The notes: generated from the sequence alone by a model not told the origin. A stretch of 64,000 bases of DNA from Cryomorphaceae bacterium (GCA_003565555.1 PXBH01000159.1:1-64000), one strand, 5' to 3'; shown: positions 28,859 through 36,379, numbered from the stretch's first letter. Program-made: numbers and translations.

Positions 28859-29587
28859 TCAATGCCCCGATTTGGGGCTTCGGATAAAGGGGTTGTCCCC
28901 CGAGTACTTCTGCCAATTTCCCCGCAGTGTGTCTTCTCTCATGGCCTGCCTGAGCAATTTCAAAAAGCTGTTGCGACGCATTTCCTCGGCACCCATGGCG
29001 GCAAGATGGGTTGTGGGCAGTTGGCAATCCACGAAATGGAACCCCAGTCTTTCCAAGCGTCGACACATCTGTATGAGCGCATATTTGGAGGCATTCGGCA
29101 CTTCGGAGAACATGCTTTCACCGAAGAAGGCGGCACCGATGCTGACGCCGTAGAGCCCGCCGACGAGCACTCCGTCGATGCGCACTTCGGCACTGTGAGC
29201 CATTCCCAGGCGGTGTAACCTGCCGTAAGCCGCACGCATTTCGTCGGTGATCCACGTGCCCTGCTCCCCTTTTCGGGAAATTTGTGCACAGCGCTCGGTC
29301 ACTGCGTCGAAGTCCCTGTCAAAGCTGAATTCCCAAGCCGGATTGCGCAGAACGGAACGCATACTTTTGGCGATATAGACTTCTCCCGGAAACAAAATAC
29401 TCCGCGGATCGGGGCTCCACCACAAGATGGGGTCGCCTTCCGAAAACCAAGGGAATATTCCGTTTTCATAAGCCGACAGCAGCCAATCTTCCGTCAATGC
29501 CCCGCCCACGGCCAGCAGGCCGTCATCGCGTGCAAATTCGGGATCGGGAAAATCAGGTTCTCGTGTAATGAGCCTAAAGAGGGGCAT
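28859..29587 (-). CDS. aat: Leucyl/phenylalanyl-tRNA--protein transferase
   Basis: A 242-residue cytosolic enzyme that transfers Leu or Phe from aminoacyl-tRNA to N-terminal Lys or Arg of proteins, marking them for ClpAP in the bacterial N-degron pathway. The diagnostic block GIFPWFSEGDPILWWSPDPRSILFP (about 44-68) is intact, as are EGTWIT, AHSAEVR, LVGGLYGVSIGAAFFGESMFS and the terminal FVDCQLPTTHL segment. The length matches the family. ATG at 29587 (MPLFRLITREPDFP) is preferred; a TTG at 29602 would add five residues. A terminator-like hairpin stands only 27 nt before this start, while the nearest perfect promoter is at 29733-29740, so expression may be controlled in the leader. Confidence 0.95.
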   Translation of the reverse strand: MPLFRLITREPDFPDPEFARDDGLLAVGGALTEDWLLSAYENGIFPWFSEGDPILWWSPDPRSILFPGEVYIAKSMRSVLRNPAWEFSFDRDFDAVTERCAQISRKGEQGTWITDEMRAAYGRLHRLGMAHSAEVRIDGVLVGGLYGVSIGAAFFGESMFSEVPNASKYALIQMCRRLERLGFHFVDCQLPTTHLAAMGAEEMRRNSFLKLLRQAMREDTLRGNWQKYSGDNPFIRSPKSGH

Positions 29588-29613
29588 CAGTCCGAAGTTC
29601 AAATACGGATGCG

Positions 29614-29633
29614 AAAAAAAACCCCTTGCGGGG
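29614..29633 (-). terminator. Terminator-like hairpin directly upstream of aat
   Basis: Minus-strand CCCC-GCAA-GGGG followed by eight T residues (29621-29614). It could end kdsC transcription, but it also lies between the aat promoter at 29733-29740 and the aat start, so it may act as an attenuator. Confidence 0.65.
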
Positions 29634-29732
29634 CGGAAAATTTATAGCGGGTACGGATAATATCAAAAAATAAGCAAAACACCGCCGGAAGGTCAGAGAG
29701 GCGTGCGACCGCTCCGCAGATGCTTGCTCGGT

Positions 29733-29740
29733 CAAAGATA
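29733..29740 (-). promoter_or_regulatory. Promoter for aat (TATCTTTG with -33 TTG)
   Basis: Perfect TAnnTTTG on the minus strand, with a TTG at 29763-29761 separated by 20 nt, close to the Bacteroidota -33/-7 arrangement. The predicted leader to aat is about 140 nt. Confidence 0.6.
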
Positions 29741-29768
29741 ATACCTTTGTTGAACCTGCCCAAAAAAA

Positions 29769-30281
29769 TCATTTCTCCATGTCGTCGGAGGAGCCGGGAA
29801 ACAAGTAATTGTCAAAAAACTCACGGATGCAACCGCGCCCCCCTGCGGAGCGCAAGACCACATTTGCCGCTCTTTTGGCTTCTGCCGCAGCATCTGCGGG
29901 TGCTGCGGTCAATCCGCATTTTTTTAAGAGTTCCGTATCATTCACGTCATCGCCGATGTAGGAAACGTTTTCGAAGCCCAGTCCTGTCTCGTACAGCCAC
30001 GATTCCAGCACCTCGATCTTCGGTTTTTTACCTACATATACCCGCTTTATGCCCAGTATTTCGGCCCTGAGTTCTACGGCCTCACTCCGCGATGCAGCGC
30101 TGATAATGCCCACCTCAAGCCCTGACTTTACGGCGCGGGTTATCGCCATTCCGTCCTTCACATTGAATTTTTTGATTTCCTCTCCGGAGGAGGTGTAGTA
30201 CATTCCTCCGTCGGTAAATACGCCGTCCACATCGAGCACTGCAAGCTTGATGTCCGTTTCGCTGAGAAGTCTGTCGCGCAC
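29769..30281 (-). CDS. kdsC: KdsC-like HAD phosphatase (3-deoxy-D-manno-octulosonate 8-phosphate phosphatase)
   Basis: A 170-residue cytosolic HAD phosphatase, the expected size for KdsC, which dephosphorylates KDO-8-phosphate in lipopolysaccharide core synthesis. HAD motif I is LAVLDVDGVFTDG, motif II Ser or Thr lies in VGIISAASRS, the Lys is in GKKPK, and motif III is YIGDDVNDTELL. The C0-type short cap loop fits KdsC; NeuAc-9-P phosphatase-like activity is a less likely alternative. The open frame extends to GTG 30437, but a strong terminator (30364-30407) lies inside that extension. GTG at 30281 gives MRDRLLSETDIKLAVLDVDG, the normal family N-terminus. So I treat it as separate from the yaaA-FKBP operon. 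Confidence 0.85.
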   Translation of the reverse strand: MRDRLLSETDIKLAVLDVDGVFTDGGMYYTSSGEEIKKFNVKDGMAITRAVKSGLEVGIISAASRSEAVELRAEILGIKRVYVGKKPKIEVLESWLYETGLGFENVSYIGDDVNDTELLKKCGLTAAPADAAAEAKRAANVVLRSAGGRGCIREFFDNYLFPGSSDDMEK

Positions 30282-30363
30282 CTCATAGTCGAGGGTATTC
30301 AGGAGCTCAAAGGGCTGATTAAGTTCCGATACGATCTCCCAGAGGCTGTCGGGATCGGTGCTT

Positions 30364-30407
30364 AAAAAAACTTCGGCAGAGAGGGGAAGCGCCCCCCTCT
30401 GCCGAAG
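30364..30407 (-). terminator. Rho-independent terminator after the yaaA-FKBP operon
   Basis: A perfect 11-bp inverted repeat (30371-30381 with 30397-30407) with a further GGGG/CCCC pairing inside is followed on the minus strand by seven T residues (30370-30364). It lies 35 nt past the FKBP stop and argues against the long start of kdsC. Confidence 0.88.
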
Positions 30408-30441
30408 CAGATAGTTGATATTCTTAAAAAGCAGCACCGCT

Positions 30442-31149
30442 TTAGTCTTCGAGGATTTCGAGGAGCTCGATCTTGAAGATCAGCGTTTCGTTCGGACCGA
30501 TTTTGGGCGGCGAACCGCGCTCGCCGTAGGCCAGGTTTGAAGGAATGATCACCTCTACGGTTGTTCCCGTTTCCATCAATTGGAGCATTTCGGTCCAGCC
30601 GGGGATTACCCTGTTCAGGGGAAATTCCGCCGGGTCGCCGCGCTCGTAGCTGCTGTCGAACACCGTACCGTCTGTGGTGGTGCCTTCGTAGTTCACCCGC
30701 ACCTTAGAAGTGGCTTCGGGCTTGTCGCCGCTGCCTTGCTCCAGCACCTTGTAGACGAGTCCGCTTTCCGTTTTGGTATAGTCGGGGTCTTTGGCCTTCT
30801 CGTCGAGGTATTCACGCGATTTTTCAGACTTCTTCGCTTGTTGCTTCATCATGAAAGACTGCACGTATTGGTTGCCCTCTTCCATGCTCATCTTGGTTTG
30901 GTCTTCGCCTTTCATGGCGTCCATGAAGCCTTGGAGAAGCTGATCGGGATCCACGTCGTCGATGTCTGCGGACCGCACGTTTTGTCCAAACATCATTCCG
31001 AAGATATAGGATACCGAATCCATTTCGGTGGTCATTTCACCCGCGCTTTTGTTTTTGCCCTTTCTGTCGCTTTTCTGGGCGCAGGCAGCGGATCCGATTA
31101 ATACGAGAAGCCCCGCAAAAAAAGCAATCTTTTTCATCTTGATTTTCAT
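30442..31149 (-). CDS. FKBP-type peptidyl-prolyl cis-trans isomerase, envelope lipoprotein
   Basis: A 235-residue folding catalyst for exported proteins. MKIKMKKIAFFAGLLVLIGSAAC is a lipoprotein signal (lipidated Cys near 23). Residues about 35-125 are the helical N-terminal FKBP dimerisation domain (DSVSYIFGMMFGQNV, QLLQGFMDAMKG). The FKBP domain covers about 138-235 with the catalytic pocket features VRVNYEGTTTDGTVFDSSY, FPLNRVIPGWTEMLQLM and IPSNLAYGERGSPPKIGPNETLIFKIELL, so Tyr, Phe, Asp and Trp of the active site are retained. The longer open frame (to 31236) runs into yaaA. The ATG at 31149 is 4 nt past the yaaA stop, indicating one transcript. Confidence 0.93.
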   Translation of the reverse strand: MKIKMKKIAFFAGLLVLIGSAACAQKSDRKGKNKSAGEMTTEMDSVSYIFGMMFGQNVRSADIDDVDPDQLLQGFMDAMKGEDQTKMSMEEGNQYVQSFMMKQQAKKSEKSREYLDEKAKDPDYTKTESGLVYKVLEQGSGDKPEATSKVRVNYEGTTTDGTVFDSSYERGDPAEFPLNRVIPGWTEMLQLMETGTTVEVIIPSNLAYGERGSPPKIGPNETLIFKIELLEILED

Positions 31150-31153
31150 GTGT

Positions 31154-31936
31154 TTATTTTGATTTTCGGGTAAATACCCATTCGTCCTTATTGATGTCGG
31201 AGAGCCGCTCATTAAAGGCGTATCCCTCGCGGTCAAAGTTTTTCAGCCCCTCCGGTGAATGCACCTCATTTTCCAGCACAAAGGCGGCCATAAGCCCGCG
31301 GGCTTTTTTCGCAAAGAAGCTGATCATCTGAAAGCGGCCGCCCCGCTCCTCTTTGAATTTCGGGGCGATTACTTTTGTGCCCGTCTTTTTGAAATCTGCG
31401 GCCTTGGCGTACTCCACAGAGGCCAGGTTGAGAATAATGTTCGTATCGAAGGCTTTGAGGTCTTGCGTCAGCCGTGCCGTCACCTCCTTTTTCCAAAAGG
31501 CGTACAGGCTTTTCGTTTTTGGCGTGATTTCCCAAGAAGTACCCATTTCCAATCGGTAGGGCAGCATCAGGTCCAGAGGCCGAAGTACCCCGTAAAGTCC
31601 GGAGAGGATGCGCAACCTTTCTTGCGCGCGCTCCAGTACCTTGTCCGTAAAGTTTTCCGCCGCCAAGCCCTGATAGACGTCACCCTTGAAAGCCAAAACT
31701 GCCTGGCGGCCGTCTTCATTAATTCGGGACAGGTCCCATCGGGCATAGCGGTCTGCATTGAGCTGCGCCAGGTCTTCACTGATGTCCATCATTTTGCGCA
31801 GCTTTCCCGGCGAAATGCGGGCGAGTTTCTTCGCGAGATACCCCGCCTTATCGGGAAATAGCAAATCGGATTGAAGCGCGGTTTTTACCGGCGTCTCGTA
31901 ATCGAGGGTTTTGGCTGGGCTGAGGAGGACAATCAT
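31154..31936 (-). CDS. yaaA: Peroxide stress protein YaaA (DUF328)
   Basis: A 260-residue cytosolic protein of the YaaA family, which in E. coli lowers free iron and protects DNA during hydrogen peroxide stress and which binds DNA. Family landmarks are all present: the MIVLLSPAKTLDY start, LYGVLRPLDLMLPYRLEMGT (about 118-137), the NLASVEYAKA segment, and FKEERGGRFQMISFFAKKARGLMA. The length is that of E. coli YaaA. It starts at ATG 31936, 33 nt after a perfect promoter element with a -33 TTG, and is divergent from the DEAD-box helicase. The FKBP gene follows 4 nt later in the same operon. Confidence 0.95.
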   Translation of the reverse strand: MIVLLSPAKTLDYETPVKTALQSDLLFPDKAGYLAKKLARISPGKLRKMMDISEDLAQLNADRYARWDLSRINEDGRQAVLAFKGDVYQGLAAENFTDKVLERAQERLRILSGLYGVLRPLDLMLPYRLEMGTSWEITPKTKSLYAFWKKEVTARLTQDLKAFDTNIILNLASVEYAKAADFKKTGTKVIAPKFKEERGGRFQMISFFAKKARGLMAAFVLENEVHSPEGLKNFDREGYAFNERLSDINKDEWVFTRKSK

Positions 31937-31968
31937 TGCAGGTGTGGCCGCTTCTTAAAAAACAGCGA

Positions 31969-31976
31969 CAAAGTTA
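31969..31976 (-). promoter_or_regulatory. Promoter for yaaA (TAACTTTG with -33 TTG)
   Basis: Perfect TAnnTTTG on the minus strand, and TTG at 31998-31996 with 19-nt spacing. The predicted leader is about 26 nt. Confidence 0.65.
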
Positions 31977-32017
31977 ATAAGGCGGGGCGGCGTACCAACA
32001 AAAAGCGGGAATTATTC

Positions 32018-32025
32018 TACCTTCG
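32018..32025 (+). promoter_or_regulatory. Probable -7 element for the DEAD-box helicase
   Basis: TACCTTCG is 7 of 8 to TAnnTTTG. It predicts a leader of about 17 nt to the GTG at 32048 and so supports that start. Confidence 0.35.
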
Positions 32026-32047
32026 GCGAAAATCAAAAAATACGCGT

Positions 32048-33349
32048 GTGAAGTTTTCGGAATTAGGTTTGGACGAGCGGTTGCTGCAGGGATTGGACGC
32101 CATGGGCTTTGAAAATGCGACGCCGGTCCAAGAACAGGCCATGCCCAAAATATTGGCGGGTAAAGACTTGATTGCCTGCGCACAGACGGGAACAGGAAAA
32201 ACGGCAGCCTTCCTCCTTCCTGTTATCCACGAACTGATGCAGCGCCCCACAGAAGACGCCACTGTGCGCGCACTGGTCATCGTACCCACGCGCGAGCTGG
32301 CACTGCAAATTGATCAGGCACTCGAAGGCCTCTCCTATTTCACCGATATCAGCTCCTACGCCCTCTACGGCGGCGGAGACGGCAGCAATTTCGATCAACA
32401 AAAAAAGGCCCTCACCATGGGCGCGGACTTTATCATCGCGACGCCGGGCAAGCTGATTTCCCACCTGAACATGGGCTATGTAAAAACCGACGGGCTGACC
32501 CATCTCATCCTCGACGAGGCGGATCGCATGCTCGATATGGGATTTTTCGAAGACATCATGCGCATCGTTTCCTTCCTTCCGGAAAAACGGCAAACCCTGA
32601 TGTTTTCCGCCACCATGCCGCCGAAGATCAGGCAGCTTACCGAAAAGCTTTTGAATACCCCGGAGGAAATCAGTCTGAGCATATCAAAACCGGCGGCCGG
32701 TGTAATGCAGGTGGCCTACCTCGTGCAGGACAAAGACAAACCAGCCCTCATTAAGCGCCTCCTCGACAAGGATGACCTGAACGGCGCCATCATATTCTCG
32801 CGCACCAAGCGCAATGTGAAGGAGATCACCAAAATCCTGAAGAAACAGACCAAAGTAGTGGTGGAGGAAATGCACTCCGACCTGGAGCAAGACGAACGGG
32901 AAGAAGTGATGCGCAGGTTCAGAAACAAGCATGTGCAGGTGCTGGTGGCCACCGACATTCTGGCCCGAGGGATCGACATCAAAGAGCTTCAGCTCGTGGT
33001 GAATTTCGACGTGCCCGATGAGGCGGAAGACTATGTGCACCGCGTGGGCCGAACGGCCCGGGCAGATCAAAGCGGTGTGGCCATCACCTTCGTATCGCCC
33101 GATGAGCAGAGAAAATTCGGCAGCATTGAGCGGCTGATAGAAACCGATGTGAAAAAATTGAGTCCTCCGCCCGAAGTAGGAGAAGGATTTACCTACGATC
33201 CCAACGCCCGGGGCAGAAGCGGAGGCGGAAGGGGCGGATACGGCAAAGGTCGCGGACGAAGCGGCGGAGGCGGAGGCCGTCAGGGCGGACGAAGCGGCGG
33301 GCACGGCGGAAAGCGCAAAGGCGGCGGAGGAAAGCAGGGCAGGAATTAA
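32048..33349 (+). CDS. DEAD-box ATP-dependent RNA helicase (RhlE-like)
   Basis: A 433-residue cytosolic RNA helicase acting in ribosome assembly or mRNA turnover. The Q-motif (FSELGLDERLLQGLDAMGFENATPVQEQAMP), Walker A AQTGTGKT, PTRELA, TPGKL, LDEADRMLDMGF (the DEAD box), SAT and HRVGRTAR motifs are all intact. The C-terminus (about 388-433) is a Gly/Arg-rich tail (RSGGGRGGYGKGRGRSGGG and onward), typical of RNA-binding and cold-adapted helicases. The open frame reaches back to 31871 inside yaaA; GTG at 32048 yields the family-type start MKFSELGL and fits the promoter spacing. It is divergent from yaaA. Confidence 0.93.
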   Translation: MKFSELGLDERLLQGLDAMGFENATPVQEQAMPKILAGKDLIACAQTGTGKTAAFLLPVIHELMQRPTEDATVRALVIVPTRELALQIDQALEGLSYFTDISSYALYGGGDGSNFDQQKKALTMGADFIIATPGKLISHLNMGYVKTDGLTHLILDEADRMLDMGFFEDIMRIVSFLPEKRQTLMFSATMPPKIRQLTEKLLNTPEEISLSISKPAAGVMQVAYLVQDKDKPALIKRLLDKDDLNGAIIFSRTKRNVKEITKILKKQTKVVVEEMHSDLEQDEREEVMRRFRNKHVQVLVATDILARGIDIKELQLVVNFDVPDEAEDYVHRVGRTARADQSGVAITFVSPDEQRKFGSIERLIETDVKKLSPPPEVGEGFTYDPNARGRSGGGRGGYGKGRGRSGGGGGRQGGRSGGHGGKRKGGGGKQGRN

Positions 33350-33660
33350 TTCTGTCCTTTCCGCGGCGGCTGACACCGAACATTTCGCAATGTAAACACC
33401 GAATGAATACCCCGACTTGATGCATCCGCGCAGCAGTTCGGAACAGAAGCAGTATTCAGAAGGTCTCGCACACAAACAGGTGTTTCAATGCACTGTGAAC
33501 AGGGATTTATTTTTGGTGAATTATTGAGGTGACATGCTTCGGAAAGAATGTTTCTGAGTAAGTTTCGGCGCTGCGAAATCGACCGTGCTTTCATCCAAAT
33601 CGGTTACGACGCTGCCGGCATTTTAACATCAAATTTCGAACTGCACCTATTCTGCGAACC
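33350..33660. other. Intergenic stretch with no recognised gene
   Basis: 311 bp between the helicase stop and the next start. I see no convincing coding frame, no terminator with a T-run and no perfect TAnnTTTG element. The short minus-strand frames here are GC-poor and match no family. Confidence 0.6.
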
Positions 33661-34350
33661 ATGCGCCTTACAGCCTTTACATTTTTCCTTCTGATTGCAG
33701 GCATCTTGTGCCTCCGGACCCTGTCTGCCTGGGACGGTCAGATTTCACGGATTGAAAAAGGCAAAGAAGACTTGAGGGTGCAGGAGGAAAAATACAGTCA
33801 GCAAAACAATCTGAATGAACATGATACATTCAATCATCAATGGATCATTCGCACCCTGCCCCATTATGAACGGCATTTGAATCAGTCCGTTCAGATCCGA
33901 AACACCATGCGTTGGCTTGGCTTCGGTTTCCTCGGCTCAGCAGTGATTATTCTCATTGTATCGCTAAAGAAAATGAAGCGGGCCGCCCTGCGCCTCACGG
34001 ATCGGGAACCCGAAAAGTCACTGTCTCGCGGTGTCTCTTTGGGCTTGACCCTGGCGGGACTGTTGTTTTTCCTGGGGGCCTTAGTTTTGGTGACTTGGCC
34101 CGTGGGAATTTACAATCCGCTTTACCTCTCCGACGACTTTCAGTACGCAGTATTGAAGCGCTTATTCTTGATTTGTCTTTTGCTGTGGGGGCTCAACCGC
34201 ATTTATCAAAGCCGTTTACGCGAAGTGTCTGAAGCAGATCCGGGGATGGGCTGTTTGCAAGGTTTCTTGCTCCTGCTGTACATCTTCGGTTTTTTGGTCA
34301 TGCTCATCAGCACACGTGAATTCCATCTTGTTCCGAGATTTGATCAATAA
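33661..34350 (+). CDS. Integral membrane protein, function unknown
   Basis: A 229-residue inner-membrane protein that I do not recognise. It has an N-terminal hydrophobic segment (LTAFTFFLLIAGILCLRTLS, about 3-22), a charged helical stretch of about 60 residues (ISRIEKGKEDLRVQEEKYSQQNN), and then four further membrane helices at about 87-101 (FGFLGSAVIILIVSL), 126-148 (LGLTLAGLLFFLGALVLVTWP), 166-182 (LFLICLLLWGLNRIY) and 198-214 (FLLLLYIFGFLVMLIS). The pattern, with a coiled-coil-like loop after helix 1, could be a sensor or small transport accessory. Nothing in the sequence shows catalytic residues. The gene stands alone before msrB. Confidence 0.65.
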   Translation: MRLTAFTFFLLIAGILCLRTLSAWDGQISRIEKGKEDLRVQEEKYSQQNNLNEHDTFNHQWIIRTLPHYERHLNQSVQIRNTMRWLGFGFLGSAVIILIVSLKKMKRAALRLTDREPEKSLSRGVSLGLTLAGLLFFLGALVLVTWPVGIYNPLYLSDDFQYAVLKRLFLICLLLWGLNRIYQSRLREVSEADPGMGCLQGFLLLLYIFGFLVMLISTREFHLVPRFDQ

Positions 34351-34479
34351 CCTTTTCAGCATTGACGCAATTCGAACAGATTCCCTTGAATACCGGTTCA
34401 TTTCATGAGTCCGACATCGAGGAAATCGGGTCAGAACATACAGCAGTTCCGGAGCGTTTTACTTTCAAATAATTCACGC

Positions 34480-34893
34480 ATGATCGAGAAATCAGAAGAC
34501 GAATGGAAGCGGGAGCTTTCAGCTGAAGAATACCGCGTACTTCGGCAAAAAGGGACCGAACGAGCCTTTACGGGTGAATACAATATGCACTTCGAGCAGG
34601 GCATTTATAAGTGCAGGGCCTGCGGCAATCACCTCTTCACCTCCGACAGCAAGTTTGATTCGGGCTGCGGATGGCCCAGTTTCGACGCACAGGTATCGCC
34701 GGAGGCAGTGGTCACGTACAGGGATAAGAGCCACGGAATGATCAGAACTGAGATTTGCTGCGGGAATTGCGGAAGCCATTTGGGCCATGTTTTCGACGAC
34801 GGACCGACAGAATCGGGCTTGCGCTACTGCGTGAACTCCGTTTCGCTCAAATTTGACGAAAGTCAAAACACAGACGAAAGTCAAAACACATAG
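34480..34893 (+). CDS. msrB: Peptide-methionine (R)-S-oxide reductase MsrB
   Basis: A 137-residue cytosolic enzyme that reduces methionine-R-sulfoxide in proteins. The catalytic Cys is Cys117 in RYCVNSVSLKF. The structural zinc is held by Cys45-x-x-Cys48 (CRACG) and Cys94-x-x-Cys97 (CGNCG). GCGWPSF and HLGHVFDDGP are the substrate-binding blocks. Translation starts at ATG 34480 (MIEKSEDEWKREL); the frame continues to 34405 without homology. The C-terminus ends in a duplicated six-residue motif DESQNT-DESQNT encoded by a perfect 18-bp tandem repeat. The gene is convergent with the methyltransferase gene and overlaps its 3' end by 13 bp. Confidence 0.95.
   Translation: MIEKSEDEWKRELSAEEYRVLRQKGTERAFTGEYNMHFEQGIYKCRACGNHLFTSDSKFDSGCGWPSFDAQVSPEAVVTYRDKSHGMIRTEICCGNCGSHLGHVFDDGPTESGLRYCVNSVSLKFDESQNTDESQNT
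34855..34890 (+). repeat. Perfect 18-bp tandem duplication at the msrB 3' end
   Basis: Two identical 18-bp copies, 34855-34872 and 34873-34890, each beginning GACGAAAGTC, sit immediately before the msrB stop and encode DESQNT twice. The second copy also overlaps the stop codon region of the convergent gene, so the duplication changed both gene ends. Confidence 0.95.
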
Positions 34894-35450
34894 GGAATCA
34901 GCATTTTCACGCGCTTTCGGTAGTCCCGATAGGCATCTCCGAAACGCGCGATAAGCCGGCGCTCCTCGTGAAGCGAGCCCAGTACGATATAAACTGCCGT
35001 AATCACGGCAAAAGTTGCGTTCTTCTCGCTCGGTGCAAGAAGTACCAAGAATGCCGTGAGCAGAAGAACGCCGAAGTATAGCGGGTGCCGCACGTAGGCA
35101 TTTAGTCCGGAGGTGATGAGCGTATCCGTATTTCGGTCTTCGATGAGAAAGAAAGATGCCCCGTATTGCCTGACGGAAAGAAACAGGACCGCAACTCCCG
35201 CCATTCCGCATATCCACGCCGCAAGGCGGACACCCCATACCGGCTCGAATAGCATCTCGGAAGGCAATCGGATGTGAAGCCAAGCCAAGAGGATGAAATT
35301 GGCCGCTGCAATCACGCTGTACCAAGCCCTGTAGTGCGGATACATATGCGGAAGTGCACGGCGAAAAAAGCGCTTTACCGCACCCGCTGCCAATACACTG
35401 TGCAATACATAATACAAGGCCCAGAAAATACCTATATATACCGCGTTCAT
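34881..35450 (-). CDS. Isoprenylcysteine/phospholipid-methyltransferase-like membrane protein
   Basis: A 189-residue integral membrane protein of the ICMT/PEMT-like superfamily (methyltransferases that use SAM on lipid or lipidated substrates, or NnrU-like relatives). About five membrane helices are visible. The C-terminal signature is clear: LNAYVRHPLYFGVLLL (about 115-130, the RHPxY SAM-contact motif) and EERRLIARFGDAYRDYRKRV (about 160-179, the EExxLxxxFGxxYxxY motif). The substrate is unknown. The open frame extends to 35549, but ATG 35450 begins the first helix cleanly. Its last codons overlap the msrB 3' end by 13 bp, within the 18-bp duplication. Confidence 0.8.
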   Translation of the reverse strand: MNAVYIGIFWALYYVLHSVLAAGAVKRFFRRALPHMYPHYRAWYSVIAAANFILLAWLHIRLPSEMLFEPVWGVRLAAWICGMAGVAVLFLSVRQYGASFFLIEDRNTDTLITSGLNAYVRHPLYFGVLLLTAFLVLLAPSEKNATFAVITAVYIVLGSLHEERRLIARFGDAYRDYRKRVKMLIPYVF

Positions 35451-35514
35451 ACTGCAAAATAAGGAAAAGGACGGGAGGCTTTCCCTGTTTCGAAGAATTT
35501 CAGAACTTTGGTCT

Positions 35515-36138
35515 ATGAAAAAGAAAATTATCCTTGCCGCTCTGGTCATGTCGATAACAGCTATGACCCGTCCGGGTTTTGCTCAGGAACTTGACCCTAA
35601 TCTGCTTCAACTCATCGATTGGATGACCGGCGAATTCGACTCTTCCGAACAAGCGGACCAAGATGCAGAATATGAAAATGTAACGCTGAAAATGACACGT
35701 GTATGGGAAGACAAACCCAACGGGGCATGGATCTACACGGAGCAAGCCGAGGCATCAAAACCCGATGAACCCTTCCTTCAACGGATGTATTTTCTCAGCA
35801 ATATCACGGATGATGAGTACAGTGCCGACGCATACGAATTTCCGAAACCCGAAGATGTCGTCGGGGCTTGGGAAAATCCCGCGAAACTGGGCGATCTCAC
35901 CCTCTTTGACCTCAATCACCTTTCCGGATGCACGGTCGTGATTTTCTACGACGGATTCCAATACGGCGGTCAGTCGCGAACGGGTGCATGTAAAAGCGGG
36001 CGGGAAGATACGGAGTACACCACCACTGAGCTTACGGTACTCAGCTCTGAACTAAAACGTTGGGATCGGGGTTTTGATGCAGACGGCAACCGTGTATGGG
36101 GTCCCGGAGCGGGGCCGTATATCTTTAAGAAAAAGTGA
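35515..36138 (+). CDS. CpcT/CpeT-like (chromophore lyase family) exported protein
   Basis: A 207-residue protein with a signal peptide (MKKKIILAALVMSITAMTRPGFAQ). The rest matches the CpcT/CpeT family, whose cyanobacterial members attach bilins to phycobiliproteins. The family pattern is visible: LLQLIDWMTGEFDSSEQADQD, TRVWEDKPNGAWIYTEQA, FLQRMYFLS, and SGCTVVIFYDGFQYGGQSRTGACKSG with its conserved Cys and Gly. No phycobiliprotein genes are nearby, and a Bacteroidota cell would not make phycobilisomes, so the likely role is binding another small hydrophobic ligand in the envelope; this is inference. GAACTTTG just upstream (35503-35510) is 7 of 8 to the promoter consensus but very close to the start. 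Confidence 0.8.
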   Translation: MKKKIILAALVMSITAMTRPGFAQELDPNLLQLIDWMTGEFDSSEQADQDAEYENVTLKMTRVWEDKPNGAWIYTEQAEASKPDEPFLQRMYFLSNITDDEYSADAYEFPKPEDVVGAWENPAKLGDLTLFDLNHLSGCTVVIFYDGFQYGGQSRTGACKSGREDTEYTTTELTVLSSELKRWDRGFDADGNRVWGPGAGPYIFKKK

Positions 36139-36220
36139 GTATACAGAATATTTGTTAATACCTCACGGGGCAGCCAACAAGCTCGCAGAATATTCGTTTA
36201 TTGCTGTAAAGAATTAAGTT

Positions 36221-36379
36221 ATGGCAACACGGAGAAGAAGAAAGAAGGACGAGATGAAGGAGCTTAAGCCCAAAATCAAAGTCCGACTTGACAATAAAAC
36301 CATCATTACGATCAGGGATATGACCAAACTGGAGTTTTGGAAAGAGAAATTCCCCAACGCAGTAGTGATCTCACAATAA
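36221..36379 (+). CDS. 52-residue basic protein, function unknown
   Basis: A small frame with start ATG 36221 and stop TAA 36377-36379, followed immediately by a strong terminator. The N-terminus is highly basic (MATRRRRKKDEMKELK), then comes a short beta-hairpin-like segment (KIKVRLDNKTIITIRDM) and a helix (KLEFWKEKFPNAVVISQ). The size, charge and tight terminator suggest a real, possibly nucleic-acid- or ribosome-binding protein, but I cannot assign a family. Codon use resembles its neighbours. It is separated from the CpcT-like gene by 82 bp and may share its transcript. Confidence 0.65.
   Translation: MATRRRRKKDEMKELKPKIKVRLDNKTIITIRDMTKLEFWKEKFPNAVVISQ

Noticed and set aside
28848-29066. 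N-terminal extension of the K+ channel frame
   Set aside because: It overlaps the well-supported aat coding sequence in another frame and has no homology to channels.
32684-33475. Minus-strand open frame of 263 codons antisense to the DEAD-box helicase
   Set aside because: The translation is Ala/Ser/Phe-rich and mirrors the Gly/Arg tail of the helicase; no family or promoter.
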